From an uncultured Clostridia bacterium (GTDB lineage Bacteria; Bacillota; Clostridia; Oscillospirales; Ruminococcaceae): 64,000 bases of DNA. The translations under genes and the position numbers were made by a program. The notes beneath the pieces were generated by a model. The model saw only the letters and a list, made by a program, of their open reading frames with translations. It was not told the DNA's origin and made no database searches. The stretch is from NCBI GenBank assembly GCA_947625375.1, contig CANQOC010000009.1:28081-92080 (forward strand), in the 5' to 3' direction. Below are positions 27,242-35,615 of this stretch, piece by piece (within the stretch, counting starts at the first letter, position 1; the number at the start of each line of letters is the position of its first letter).

Positions 27242-27850
27242 TTATTCCGTGAACATCGACTCAATATCCGCAACCGGCGTTCCGTCCATGACGGTGACGT
27301 TTACGTTAATCAGCACTCCCTTTTCGACAGCGACATATCCCGCCTGTTCAAAGTTCATGCCCTCATAGACGGCCGATGCGCCGAATTTGTGAAACTCGAT
27401 GCCGCTGAGCTCAACGACGTCGTGGCCGGTAAAGGTATAGCTCATGCCGATTGCTTCGCCGAAGGACTTTATCGACTCCTCGATTTCGTCGAGCGCGCCG
27501 GCATAGTCCACCTCCCCGGTATTCCCGACGATTTTAAGGATACAGCTTATGTTGTTTCCGGTCTCGGGGTCGGTCAGGAACATGTCGTAATACTCTTCCC
27601 CCATTTCGAGCTCGACTCCGCCCTCTTCAAGAAGGTCGGCGGTGACACCCGTCATCTCGGCAATTTCGTCGTCGCTCATAAATGTCCAGTCCGACGGCTT
27701 CGTCAGCTTTAGTCCGAGGTATTCGTTTTCATATGTATCCCCCGAACAACTGCCCTTGAGTTCGTCATAGGTCGGAAGCTTTGATACCGCACAGCCGCAG
27801 AGCGAGAGCATTACAGCTGCGGAGATGATGACTGCAAAAAGCTTTTTCAT
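27242..27850 (-). CDS. Predicted lipoprotein of unknown function
   Basis: 202 aa from ATG 27850 (AGGGGGA upstream). Signal peptide with lipobox LCGC; mature protein begins at the Cys. The mature part contains NEYLGLKLTKPSDWTFMSDDEIAEM, resembling the opening of PsbP- or DUF4367-like lipoprotein domains that carry a Trp after a Pro; no enzyme motif is seen. Function not assigned. Monocistronic: own promoter upstream, the tyrS promoter downstream. Confidence 0.75.
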   Translation of the reverse strand: MKKLFAVIISAAVMLSLCGCAVSKLPTYDELKGSCSGDTYENEYLGLKLTKPSDWTFMSDDEIAEMTGVTADLLEEGGVELEMGEEYYDMFLTDPETGNNISCILKIVGNTGEVDYAGALDEIEESIKSFGEAIGMSYTFTGHDVVELSGIEFHKFGASAVYEGMNFEQAGYVAVEKGVLINVNVTVMDGTPVADIESMFTE

Positions 27851-27884
27851 ATTTATCCCCCTGAAAGTTAAAGTTGATATATTT

Positions 27885-27913
27885 ATTTTATCATTATCAG
27901 GGGAGGTTGTCAA
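27885..27913 (-). promoter_or_regulatory. Sigma-A-type promoter for the lipoprotein gene
   Basis: Minus strand: TTGACA (27908-27913), 17 bp, TAAAAT (27885-27890); about 35 bp before the ATG. Confidence 0.75.
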
Positions 27914-27953
27914 GCGCAAGGTGCGCCAAGATGTGGCCTAAGCGGCCACATCA

Positions 27954-27995
27954 AGAAGACAGAAGTTAGAAGTCAGAGGTCAGAATTTAGAGGTG
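27954..27995. repeat. Degenerate 7-nt tandem repeat, six units
   Basis: Six consecutive heptamers AGAAGAC, AGAAGTT, AGAAGTC, AGAGGTC, AGAATTT, AGAGGTG, all fitting AGARKTY-like variation. It lies between a 9-bp hairpin and a TTC-loop hairpin. Confidence 0.8.
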
Positions 27996-28016
27996 TCGCC
28001 TTCGGCGACGTTTTTT
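27995..28016 (+). terminator. Terminator-like hairpin without an upstream gene
   Basis: GTCGCC-TTC-GGCGAC (27995-28009) followed by GTTTTTT on the plus strand. There is no plus-strand gene before it, so it either ends antisense transcription or is simply one of the island's palindromes. Confidence 0.4.
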
Positions 28017-28321
28017 AAGAATAGGATAATGCGAGCAGAATGGACACTCCCACGACTACCGACGCAAGGTGCCGCCATGCTGTCGCATGACGGTATCTTA
28101 AGGGGACGCCCTCTCTTACAGTGGCGTCAAGGCGTCGCCCGAATGACTACGGTTTCGTACTTTCGTCAGCGACGCCTAAGCAAAGGCTTCGCCTTTGCCC
28201 TCATTTTGATGTAATCGACAATTCGCAGGATTGTTTTTGCAATTCACCCCTTGCGGAGCGCACTTCGTAGGGGATTTCGCGCTCTGCGGAGCGCGACCAG
28301 AGGCTCCTCGCCTCTGGACCG

Positions 28322-28404
28322 GTGCACGCCGGTTTTGTCTGCAAGACGACCGAAGCGGTTCGGTATCGCGAGGGCGGTCGAGCAGGAACAAAACCGGCTT
28401 GCAC
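28322..28404. repeat. 83-nt imperfect inverted repeat (long hairpin)
   Basis: The left arm GTGCACGCCGGTTTTGT and the right arm ACAAAACCGGCTTGCAC are complementary with one mismatch. Inside, CTGC pairs with GCAG and CGACCG with CGGTCG, leaving a loop that contains a further ACCGAA/TTCGGT stem. Both strands would fold; no T-run follows on either side. Confidence 0.75.
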
Positions 28405-28454
28405 AGTGAGCACTTTTGAAAAAGGCTCAAGCGAAAACTTTTGATTTTTGGAAG

Positions 28455-29225
28455 CTAAACCTTCGATTTAATACGGTTGAGGGCGCTCTTTTCGAGTCGG
28501 GAGACCTGTGCCTGAGAAATGCCGATTTCCTTTGCGACCTCGACCTGCGTCTTCCCCTGATAAAACCGAAGATAGAGTATGTTCTTCTCGCGTTCCGAGA
28601 GCATCAATATCGCCTCGCGGAGCATTATCTCGTCAATCCACCCCTCGTCGCTCGAACGGTCGCCGAGCTGGTCGAGCATATAGAGGACGTCCCCCGAATT
28701 CGAGTAGACCGGCTCATAAATCGACACCGGCTCGCTCACCGATTCAAGTGCAAAGACGACCTCCGACTTCGGCACTCCGAGCGCCTTCGCAACCTCGTCG
28801 GCTGTCGGCTCGCGGTCGCTTCCGGCGGTCAGCGACTCCTTGACCTGCATCGCGCGGTAAGCAAGGTCCCTTGTCGAACGGCTGACGCGGATTGAGTTGT
28901 TGTCGCGAAGATATCTTCTCAGCTCGCCCGATATCATCGGCACGGCATATGTCGAAAATCTCACGTCGAGCGAGAGGTCGAAGTTGTCAATCGCCTTAAT
29001 CAGTCCGACGACTCCGACCTGAAAAAGATCGTCCGGCTGTGCCCCTCGGTTCATAAACTTTTGTATAACACTCAGCACCAGCCTCAGATTCCCCTCGATA
29101 AGCTCCTCGCGGGCGGCCCTGTCCCCTCCTCTCGCCTTTTTTAAAAGCTCTGTCTTCTCGTCCTCCGTCAAAAGCTTCAGCTTTGAGGTGTTGACCCCGC
29201 TGATTTCGACTTTATTGTACTGCAT
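28455..29225 (-). CDS. sigG: RNA polymerase sporulation sigma factor SigG
   Basis: Late forespore sigma factor. 256 aa with regions 2 (NLRLVLSVIQKF, DDLFQVGVVGLIKAIDNFDLS, FSTYAVPMISGELRRYLRDNN), 3 and 4 (QVEVAKEIGISQAQVSRLEKSAL). The N-terminus KVEISGVNTSKLKLL is the SigG-specific sequence bound by anti-sigma factors such as CsfB/SpoIIAB in Bacillus, distinguishing it from SigF. Follows sigE with an 86-bp gap containing a candidate forespore promoter. Confidence 0.95.
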   Translation of the reverse strand: MQYNKVEISGVNTSKLKLLTEDEKTELLKKARGGDRAAREELIEGNLRLVLSVIQKFMNRGAQPDDLFQVGVVGLIKAIDNFDLSLDVRFSTYAVPMISGELRRYLRDNNSIRVSRSTRDLAYRAMQVKESLTAGSDREPTADEVAKALGVPKSEVVFALESVSEPVSIYEPVYSNSGDVLYMLDQLGDRSSDEGWIDEIMLREAILMLSEREKNILYLRFYQGKTQVEVAKEIGISQAQVSRLEKSALNRIKSKV

Positions 29226-29251
29226 GGCAATCTCCCGAACGGTTTTGAGAT

Positions 29252-29282
29252 AATTATTGCCATCGCAGAGCCGAGCTATTCA
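29252..29282 (-). promoter_or_regulatory. Candidate sigma-F-type promoter of sigG
   Basis: Minus strand: GAATA (29277-29281, in TGAATA) then 15 bp then GGCAATAATT (29252-29261). This fits the forespore pattern GYATA, about 15-16 bp, GGnnAnAnT, with one -35 mismatch. Bacillus sigG is transcribed by sigma-F. Confidence 0.4.
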
Positions 29283-29311
29283 GAAGTTATAAAGACATTA
29301 TATGGAAGAAT

Positions 29312-30016
29312 TCAGCAGATTGCCTCGAGCTCTTTTTTAAGGTCTCTTAGAATCCGCTTTTCAAGGCGGGAGATATACGACTGCGATATCCCGATGACGT
29401 CGGCGACCTCCTTTTGGGTCATCTCGCGCCCGCCGAGTAGTCCGAAGCGCATCTGCATGATGAACCGCTCGCGTCCTCCGAGCTTTTCGACCGCCTCTAT
29501 CAGCAGTCTTTTCTCGGTCTCGCTTTCAAGCCGGCTCCCGACCTCGTCGGCGTCGGTCCCGAGGACGTCGGACAGCAAAAGCTCGTTGCCGTCCCAATCG
29601 ATATTGAGCGGCTCGTCAATCGAGATTTCGTTGCGCTGCTGGCTCGTCTTTCTTAGGTACATCAGTATCTCGTTTTCGATGCAGCGCGAGGCATACGTCG
29701 CGAGCTTGATGTTCTTGTCGGGGTCGAAGGTGTTGACCGCCTTAATCAGTCCGATTGTGCCGATTGACACAAGGTCTTCGACGCCGATTCCCGTCGACTC
29801 AAACTTTTTCGAGATATATACCACAAGCCGAAGATTATGCGTAATAAGCCGCTCGCGCGCCTTTTTCGGCTCGGTTTTAAGCATGTCGAAGACCTCGCGC
29901 TCCTCCTCCGGCCTTAACGGCGGGGGGAGGGTGTCCGGCCCGTTTATGTAATCGACGGAGGCTTTTGAATCGAAAATCCGCCTGATAAATTCCTTGACTG
30001 ACACTAAAAGATTCAT
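29312..30016 (-). CDS. sigE: RNA polymerase sporulation sigma factor SigE (pro-form)
   Basis: Early mother-cell sigma factor. 234 aa. The first about 28 residues form an amphipathic pro-sequence ([13 protein letters not shown]) before [11 protein letters not shown], which is the conserved mature start region; SpoIIGA should cleave here. Region 2 reads [38 protein letters not shown]; region 4 ends [30 protein letters not shown] precedes the ATG. Confidence 0.95.
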   Translation of the reverse strand: MNLLVSVKEFIRRIFDSKASVDYINGPDTLPPPLRPEEEREVFDMLKTEPKKARERLITHNLRLVVYISKKFESTGIGVEDLVSIGTIGLIKAVNTFDPDKNIKLATYASRCIENEILMYLRKTSQQRNEISIDEPLNIDWDGNELLLSDVLGTDADEVGSRLESETEKRLLIEAVEKLGGRERFIMQMRFGLLGGREMTQKEVADVIGISQSYISRLEKRILRDLKKELEAIC

Positions 30017-30020
30017 CTTT

Positions 30021-30830
30021 CTATCCCCTTTCGGTATTTCCTAAAATTTCCGGACTGAACACGGCGCGGCGCTCTCCGCCCATCGGCAGTCCCGCGACAA
30101 GCGCCTTTGCGGCATATTTTCTTCCCGAGCCGTCGGTGACGGTAAGCTCGTCGGGCATCGCGGCATATAATATCCCCTCGCCGGCGACCGTCCGATACGG
30201 CACCGCCCTCAAATACCCCTCGACCGGGATATCAACGCCGGTGCAGATGATTACCGGAAGTCCCGAAAAGAGGTCGCGGGCGCGGTTACCGGTGTCGGCA
30301 AGTCCGTCAAGTGAATATGCTTTACACCCGATTCTGAACTCGACTCGGTATGAATTCCTCTCGCCGAATTTGGAGTCAAAGAGCTTTGATATCCGGCACA
30401 CAATGAGATATATGACCGCGGTCGAAACAATCAGCGCGGTCGGGGATATGCTCATATAGATGAACCCGCCGGAAACCGCGACGGGGCGCGCTCCGATTGC
30501 GTTCTGAATAAGAATCAGTGCGGCGCAGACCAGCATATTGCTCCCCAGAAACGCGGCGGACAGAAGCATAAGCTTTTTAAGAGATATCCTCCAAAATCCG
30601 ACGGCGGTTATCAGTATGCAGGACAGGACTTTCAGCACCGCAAGTGTAAAGGCGATAGCCTTGCCATGCGTCGAAAGCAGTATCATCAGCGAACAGAGTC
30701 CACCGACGACGGAAGCGGCGGCGCGGTTTATCGGACGGCTCGGTGTGCGGGTCAGCGCGGCGGTAAGGCTCAGAAGCAGCCATGTCATATATGTGTTCAC
30801 CGCCCAGAGGACGTCTATGTATATCTCCAT
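30021..30830 (-). CDS. spoIIGA: Sigma-E processing peptidase SpoIIGA
   Basis: Membrane-embedded aspartic protease that activates pro-SigE in response to forespore SpoIIR. 269 aa from ATG 30830 (GGTG 6 nt upstream). Five hydrophobic segments fill the N-terminal half; the C-terminal soluble domain has the single active-site motif LADTGN (D-T-G), fitting a dimeric protease. Directly upstream of sigE. Confidence 0.93.
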   Translation of the reverse strand: MEIYIDVLWAVNTYMTWLLLSLTAALTRTPSRPINRAAASVVGGLCSLMILLSTHGKAIAFTLAVLKVLSCILITAVGFWRISLKKLMLLSAAFLGSNMLVCAALILIQNAIGARPVAVSGGFIYMSISPTALIVSTAVIYLIVCRISKLFDSKFGERNSYRVEFRIGCKAYSLDGLADTGNRARDLFSGLPVIICTGVDIPVEGYLRAVPYRTVAGEGILYAAMPDELTVTDGSGRKYAAKALVAGLPMGGERRAVFSPEILGNTERG

Positions 30831-30846
30831 CATCGTCACCGCTATT

Positions 30847-30881
30847 ATTTTAGACCCGTCCGAGCGGGATTTTTGTCGTTT
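30847..30881 (-). promoter_or_regulatory. Possible Spo0A-dependent spoIIG promoter
   Basis: Minus strand -10 candidate TAAAAT (30847-30852). A 0A-box-like TTTTGTCGTTT (plus strand, 30871-30881) lies where the -35 would be; TGTCGTT matches 5 of 7 positions of TGTCGAA. There is no TTGACA-like hexamer at 17 bp, as in the Bacillus spoIIG promoter, which depends on Spo0A. Confidence 0.3.
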
Positions 30882-30890
30882 CGGGGACAT

Positions 30891-30921
30891 AAAAAACCGC
30901 CTCCGGATATCCGGAAGCGGT
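30891..30921 (-). terminator. Intrinsic terminator after the M18 peptidase gene
   Basis: Minus strand: CCGCTTCCGG-ATAT-CCGGAGGCGG (stem arms 30911-30920 and 30897-30906, one G-U pair) followed by six T. It ends the radical SAM-to-M18 operon just before spoIIGA. Confidence 0.88.
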
Positions 30922-30933
30922 CGGTGATTTATC

Positions 30934-32334
30934 TTATTTTATGAACGCGGAGAAGCCCTTATACGCCATATACACGTCAAGCTTCGACGTCACCTCGAAC
31001 GGAGAGTGCATACAAAGGACCGGAACGCCGACGTCGACGACCTCGATGTCCATGTTCCCGATATATGCCGCGACGGTTCCGCCGCCCCCGAGGTCGACTC
31101 TTCCAAGCTCGGTCGTCTGCCAGATGACGCCGTTTTCGTCGAAGACGCGCCTTACCTGCGATACGAACTCGGCGCTTGCATCGTTACAGCCGCTCTTTCC
31201 GCGCGAGCCGGTGAACTTGCACATCGCGAGGCCGTAGTTGCAATAGCTTGCGTTCTTCGGGTCGTGGACGTCGGTAAAGGTCGGGTCGAACGCCGCCGTG
31301 ACGTCCGCCGAAAGGCACTTTGAGTTGCGGATAACGGTGTATGCCGGAACGTCCTGCATATCGGCGAGGGATTCGAGGAAGTGCCTCAGATAGTCGCTGT
31401 TGAGACCGGTCGGGCCGACGCTTCCGATTTCCTCTTTGTCGGTGAGGACGGCGACGGCGGTGTACTCGGGGTTGTCGCAGTCGAGGATTGCCTCGAGCGC
31501 GGGATATGCGCAAACGCGGTCGTCCTGTCCGTATGCGCCGATAAGACCGCAGTCGAGACCGACGTTCTTCGCCTTAAACGCCGGAACGATTTCAAGCTCT
31601 GCGGACACGAAGTCGTCCTCGGTTATGCCGTACTTTTCGTTGAGTATCTTCATCACGTTGAGCTTTATCTTCTCGGAGACGTCGTCGTCCCTGAACGGTC
31701 TGCTCCCGATGAGGACGTTGAGCTCCTCGCCCTTGATTCCGTCGGCAAGGGTGCGCTTCGACTGCTCCTGTGCAAGATGGGGAAGGAGGTCGGTGATGGT
31801 GAAAACGGGGTCGGAGTCGTCCTCGCCGATGTTCACGGTGACTCCCGAGCCGTCGGCCTTATAGATGACGCCGTGGAGCGCGAGCGGGATTGTCACCCAC
31901 TGATATTTTCTCACGCCGCCGTAGTAATGCGTCTTTAAAAGCGCAAACTCCGAGGTCTCATAGAGCGGGTGCTGCTTAAGGTCGAGGCGGGGCGAGTCGA
32001 TGTGCGCCGCAAGGAGCCTTACGCCGTTTTCGAGCGAATTTTTACCGATGACCGCGAGAATAAGGCTCTTTCCGCGGACGTTGAGATAAACCTTTTCGCC
32101 GGCCCGATATACCTTTCCGAACTCATAGGGCGTAAAGCCGTTGGCTTCGGCAAGGGCGACCGACGCTGTGACAGCTTCGCGCTCGGTCTTGGCGTCGTCC
32201 AAAAACTTCATATAGCCCTCGCAGAAGGCGTCGGCGCGCTCGGTCTCGGCGGCATCGGTCTTTAAAAGTCCGTTCTTCTTTTGGGTGAGGAGCTTTTCTT
32301 CAAGCGCCTTCCCGGCTGATTTTTCTTCTGACAT
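30934..32334 (-). CDS. M18 family aminopeptidase
   Basis: 466 aa cytosolic metallo-aminopeptidase of the aspartyl aminopeptidase (DNPEP/ApeB) family. Zinc ligand regions are present: LLAAHIDSPRLDLK, AYGQDDRVCAYP, LTDKEEIGSVGPTG, and the C-terminal LCMHSPFEV. Removes N-terminal acidic or other residues from peptides. AAAGGAAGG lies before the ATG, 18 nt after the transglycosylase gene. Confidence 0.93.
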   Translation of the reverse strand: MSEEKSAGKALEEKLLTQKKNGLLKTDAAETERADAFCEGYMKFLDDAKTEREAVTASVALAEANGFTPYEFGKVYRAGEKVYLNVRGKSLILAVIGKNSLENGVRLLAAHIDSPRLDLKQHPLYETSEFALLKTHYYGGVRKYQWVTIPLALHGVIYKADGSGVTVNIGEDDSDPVFTITDLLPHLAQEQSKRTLADGIKGEELNVLIGSRPFRDDDVSEKIKLNVMKILNEKYGITEDDFVSAELEIVPAFKAKNVGLDCGLIGAYGQDDRVCAYPALEAILDCDNPEYTAVAVLTDKEEIGSVGPTGLNSDYLRHFLESLADMQDVPAYTVIRNSKCLSADVTAAFDPTFTDVHDPKNASYCNYGLAMCKFTGSRGKSGCNDASAEFVSQVRRVFDENGVIWQTTELGRVDLGGGGTVAAYIGNMDIEVVDVGVPVLCMHSPFEVTSKLDVYMAYKGFSAFIK

Positions 32335-32352
32335 ATTGATTGCCTTCCTTTC

Positions 32353-32916
32353 TTAACCGTTCAGTTTATTCTGATACTTTTCGTATGCCTTGAGAATTTT
32401 GCGGACATAGTGCCGGGTGTTTGTCCCCTGTATGTCCTCGGGAGTGACGTTAAGCGGGTCGACCTCGCCGCTTTCAATCCAGCTGTCGACCATCGTCATG
32501 CCCGCGTGATATGCCGCGGCGGTAAGCTCGACGCTTCCGTAACGGTCATAGAGATATCCGACGAGATATGTCCCGAACATAATGCTGTACTCGGGGTCAT
32601 AGAGGTCCTCGAAGCGCAGGTCCTCGCGCTTTAAGCGCCAAGCGGTCCAGTCGAACGAGTCCTCAATCATCTGCATCAGTCCGATTGCGCCGACGTCGGA
32701 ATGAGCGTCGGGGTCGAAGTTCGATTCGACCTTTATGACCGAATAGACGAGCGCGGGGTCGACCGAAAACTCGGCGCACCACTTCTCGACCTCTACTTTA
32801 TATCCCGTTCGGTAGACCGCGTCGGTGACGGCACCCGGGATTATGTCGAACAAAAGAAACATCGCCGCGACGGCAAACGCCACCGCAACCGCAAATCTGA
32901 GCGCTTTTTTAAGCAT
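32353..32916 (-). CDS. Membrane-anchored lytic transglycosylase (Slt-like)
   Basis: 187 aa: N-terminal signal anchor (FAVAVAFAVAAMFLLF) then a Slt/GH23 domain. The catalytic Glu is in YSVIKVESNFDPDA, with VGAIGLMQMIEDSF and AAAYHAGMTMV completing the GH23 motifs. Cleaves the glycan backbone with 1,6-anhydro products. The ATG overlaps the coaE end by 8 nt with GGAG inside coaE. Confidence 0.92.
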   Translation of the reverse strand: MLKKALRFAVAVAFAVAAMFLLFDIIPGAVTDAVYRTGYKVEVEKWCAEFSVDPALVYSVIKVESNFDPDAHSDVGAIGLMQMIEDSFDWTAWRLKREDLRFEDLYDPEYSIMFGTYLVGYLYDRYGSVELTAAAYHAGMTMVDSWIESGEVDPLNVTPEDIQGTNTRHYVRKILKAYEKYQNKLNG

Positions 32917-33520
32917 TGAAGCGCTCCTTTACGGCCCTTGCGCAAGAAAGCGCCTTTTCGCGCAGCTCGTCAAGGCTCCCGGAGTTATTTATGACGGCGT
33001 CGAAGCGGTCGTAGAAGAATTTTTCGGAATTCTGACTCGAAAGGCGGGATTTCGCAAGCTCGACCGGAACTCCGTCGCGCTCGAGGATTCTCTTAAGCTT
33101 CATGTCAAAGGGCGCGACAACGCTTATGACGTATGAACAGATTTCGTTGAGACCGCTCTCGAAGAGCGTCGGCGCGTCTAAAACGACAATCCCCGAGCGG
33201 GTCTTGAGCTCGCGAATCTCGCGAAAGATGTCGTATACGATATATGGGAAGATGATTCCCTCGTACTGCGCGAGCTTTTTTCGGTCGTTGAACACAAGCG
33301 CGCCGATTTTTTGTCTCAAAAGCTTACCGTCCTCGACGCCGTCGGGAAACACCGCCTTTATATCCGAAAGAAATTCGGGGATATCGGCGGCGCGCCTCGC
33401 GGTTTTATCACAGTCGATTACCGGAAGTCCGCAGTCGGAAAAGATTTCCGAGACCGTCGACTTTCCGGCGCCGCTCTGTCCGGTCAGTCCGACGACCGCC
33501 GCTCCGTCAAGAGAGTTCAT
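32909..33520 (-). CDS. coaE: Dephospho-CoA kinase
   Basis: Last step of CoA synthesis. 203 aa from ATG 33520, which overlaps the upstream stop in ATGA. P-loop GLTGQSGAGKST, conserved IDCDKTARRA, and VLDAPTLFESGLN typical of CoaE. A longer open frame into the upstream gene is spurious. Confidence 0.94.
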   Translation of the reverse strand: MNSLDGAAVVGLTGQSGAGKSTVSEIFSDCGLPVIDCDKTARRAADIPEFLSDIKAVFPDGVEDGKLLRQKIGALVFNDRKKLAQYEGIIFPYIVYDIFREIRELKTRSGIVVLDAPTLFESGLNEICSYVISVVAPFDMKLKRILERDGVPVELAKSRLSSQNSEKFFYDRFDAVINNSGSLDELREKALSCARAVKERFNA

Positions 33521-34536
33521 TTTACCACTTCCAAATCCGTGACGCAAAAACCGGCGGCACGCAGAATTCTGTTGTATACGGCAAGACCGACGCCTTCGGT
33601 TCCGGGACACCGTGCAAACACCCTCTTCGCTCCCCTTGCGTCAAGCTCGCGGAGGGACTCGAAGAGACGGTGAGCCTGTTCGTCCGGGCTGCTGCCGTAG
33701 CAGATATACGGGACGTCGCCGACGCTTTCGCTTCCGTCGAACAAAAGGCACCAATCGCCGTCGGCGGCGTTGTTTTTGATGTATTCCGAAAAGCTCTCGG
33801 CGCTTCCGCGAAGAATAATCACCTTCGCCCTTGGGGCATAGTGCCGGTATTTCATTCCCGGCGACCGCGCGACCGCGCCCTCTTCAAGCTCGTTGAGGAC
33901 TCCCCTGTCGACCGTCACGCGGCAGACCTCGGAGAGCATCTCGGGGGTGATTCCCCCGGGTCTTAGGATTCTTACCCCGCCGCCGTCGAAGCAGAGGACG
34001 GTCGATTCAAGTCCGACTTCCGACTCGCCGCCGTCGATTAAGGCGGGTATCCGCCCGTTCATGTCGTCGAAAACGCGCTTGGCGTTGGTGGGACTCGGAC
34101 TTCCCGAGAGATTCGCCGACGGTGCGGCAATCGGGAGTCCGGAAAGCTCAATCAGCCGCCGTGCCGCGGGGTGTGACGGAAATCTTATGCCGACGGTGTC
34201 GAGACCTCCGCTTGTGACCGACGGGATAAGCTCGGACTTCGGCATTATCATCGTCAGCGGACCGGGCCAGAACCGCTCGGCAAGCTTATATGCCGTCGGC
34301 GGCACCTCGGCCGCGATTTTTTCAATCATCGAAAGGTCGGATATATGGACGATAAGGGGGTTGTCGGCGGGGCGCCCCTTTGCGGCAAAAATCTTTTTTA
34401 CGGCTTCTGCGTCGAGAGCGTTCGCCCCGAGGCCGTAGACAGTTTCGGTCGGAAAGGCGACAACTCCGCCGTCCTTTATTATTCCGGCGGCATATAAAAG
34501 GTTTTCCTCGGAACAGTCGAGAATCCTTGTGTTCAT
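33517..34536 (-). CDS. tsaC: L-threonylcarbamoyladenylate synthase (Sua5/YwlC type)
   Basis: Makes threonylcarbamoyl-AMP for the t6A37 tRNA modification. 339 aa, the long Sua5 form. The YrdC domain has FPTETVYGLGANAL, IFAAKGRPADNPLIVHI and PSANLSGSPSPT; after about residue 210 a linker (PGMKYRHYAP) leads to the Sua5 C-terminal domain. The prfA-ywlC order is conserved in firmicutes. ATGA overlap with prfA. Confidence 0.94.
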   Translation of the reverse strand: MNTRILDCSEENLLYAAGIIKDGGVVAFPTETVYGLGANALDAEAVKKIFAAKGRPADNPLIVHISDLSMIEKIAAEVPPTAYKLAERFWPGPLTMIMPKSELIPSVTSGGLDTVGIRFPSHPAARRLIELSGLPIAAPSANLSGSPSPTNAKRVFDDMNGRIPALIDGGESEVGLESTVLCFDGGGVRILRPGGITPEMLSEVCRVTVDRGVLNELEEGAVARSPGMKYRHYAPRAKVIILRGSAESFSEYIKNNAADGDWCLLFDGSESVGDVPYICYGSSPDEQAHRLFESLRELDARGAKRVFARCPGTEGVGLAVYNRILRAAGFCVTDLEVVK

Positions 34537-35612
34537 GGGCGGTCCTCTGACTGTGCGGCAAGCTTTTCGGCCTGCTCCGCAGTGGCGAGCGCGTCGATGA
34601 CGTCGTCCAAAGCGCCGTTCATCACGCTGTCGAGCTTATAGAGCGTCAACCCGATGCGGTGGTCGGAGAGGCGGTTTTCCGGGAAATTATATGTCCTTAT
34701 TCTCTCCGAGCGGTCGCCGGTGCCGATTTGCGACCTTCGCTCGCTCGCGTATGCCGCGTCAAGCTCGGCCTGCTTCATGTCCAAAAGCCGCGAACAGAGG
34801 ACCTTCATCGCGCGGTCGCGGTTCTTTTGCTGGCTGCGCTCGTCCTGACACTCGACGACAAGTCCTGTCGGGAGATGGGTTATTCTGACCGCTGACTCGG
34901 TCTTGTTTATATGCTGTCCGCCCGCGCCGGACGAACGGAAAACGTCGATTTTAAGGTCTTTGTCGTCGATGTCGATTTCGGCGTTTTCGGCCTCGGGGAG
35001 AACCGCGACGGTCGCCGTCGACGTCTGAATCCTCCCCTGCGACTCGGTCTCGGGGACGCGCTGGACGCGGTGTACGCCGCGCTCATACTTAAGGCGCGAA
35101 AATACGCCCTCGCCCTCGACCGAAAATACCGCTTCCTTTGCGCCGCCGAGCTCGGTCTCGTTGATGCTTAAGACCTCGACCTTCCAGCGCTTCGAGTCGG
35201 CATACATCGTATACATTCTCATGAGCGAATGGGCAAAAAGCGCCGCCTCTTCGCCGCCGGCCCCCGCGCGGATTTCCATTATAACGCTTCGGTTGTCGTT
35301 CGGGTCCTTCGGGAGAAGCAGTATCTTAAGCTCTTCGGAAAGGCGCTCCATGTCCGCCCTTGCCGCTGAACACTGTTCGTCAATCATCGCCAAAAATTCG
35401 CGGTCGCTCTCGCCTTTTCTGAGGTCTTCGCCCTCGACGAGCGCGTCCTTTGCCGAAAGATATTCGCGGTATTTTTCGACAATCGGCGTCAACGAAGAAT
35501 ATTCCTTCATCAAATCGCGGTAGAGCGGCGGGTTCGACACCGTTTCGGGCTGCATCAGCCGCTCGTTTATTTCGTTGTATTTGTCGAGAAGCGCGTTAAG
35601 CCTTTCTATCAT
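34533..35612 (-). CDS. prfA: Peptide chain release factor 1
   Basis: 359 aa, terminates translation at UAA/UAG. GAGGQHINKT holds the GGQ motif, and the codon-recognition loop RVPETESQGRIQTS has PxT (P-E-T), the RF1 type rather than the SPF of RF2. AAAGGTG lies before the ATG, overlapping the DUF951 stop region. Co-transcribed with tsaC. No prmC is seen between them. Confidence 0.95.
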   Translation of the reverse strand: MIERLNALLDKYNEINERLMQPETVSNPPLYRDLMKEYSSLTPIVEKYREYLSAKDALVEGEDLRKGESDREFLAMIDEQCSAARADMERLSEELKILLLPKDPNDNRSVIMEIRAGAGGEEAALFAHSLMRMYTMYADSKRWKVEVLSINETELGGAKEAVFSVEGEGVFSRLKYERGVHRVQRVPETESQGRIQTSTATVAVLPEAENAEIDIDDKDLKIDVFRSSGAGGQHINKTESAVRITHLPTGLVVECQDERSQQKNRDRAMKVLCSRLLDMKQAELDAAYASERRSQIGTGDRSERIRTYNFPENRLSDHRIGLTLYKLDSVMNGALDDVIDALATAEQAEKLAAQSEDRP

Positions 35613-35615
35613 ACT

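Larger units (their letters stand above)
27920..28454. other. Non-coding island rich in palindromes
   Basis: About 535 bp between the lipoprotein promoter and sigG with no credible gene: short frames here have no ribosome binding site and encode low-complexity Arg/Ser-rich peptides. It holds at least five perfect 6-9 bp hairpins: 27930-27952, 27995-28009 (loop TTC, followed by GTTTTTT), 28180-28198 (loop TTC), 28277-28296 (loop TGCG) and 28297-28317. It also holds an 83-nt long hairpin and a 7-nt tandem repeat, listed separately. It may be a dispersed repeat or a structured RNA; the composition differs from other intergenic gaps here, which are short. Confidence 0.6.

Noticed and set aside
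27954..27995. Heptamer repeats as a CRISPR array
   Set aside because: Units are 7 nt and contiguous, with no spacers and no cas genes.
27993..28214. 73-codon plus-strand frame in the palindrome island
   Set aside because: Starts inside a hairpin without RBS and no domain is recognisable; could be a repeat-derived spurious frame.
28176..28430. 84-codon minus-strand frame in the palindrome island
   Set aside because: Arg/Pro/Ser-rich, no RBS, and made of the hairpin arms themselves.
34920..35080. Release factor 2 instead of RF1
   Set aside because: The codon-recognition loop is PxT (P-E-T) and no programmed frameshift is seen near the start.
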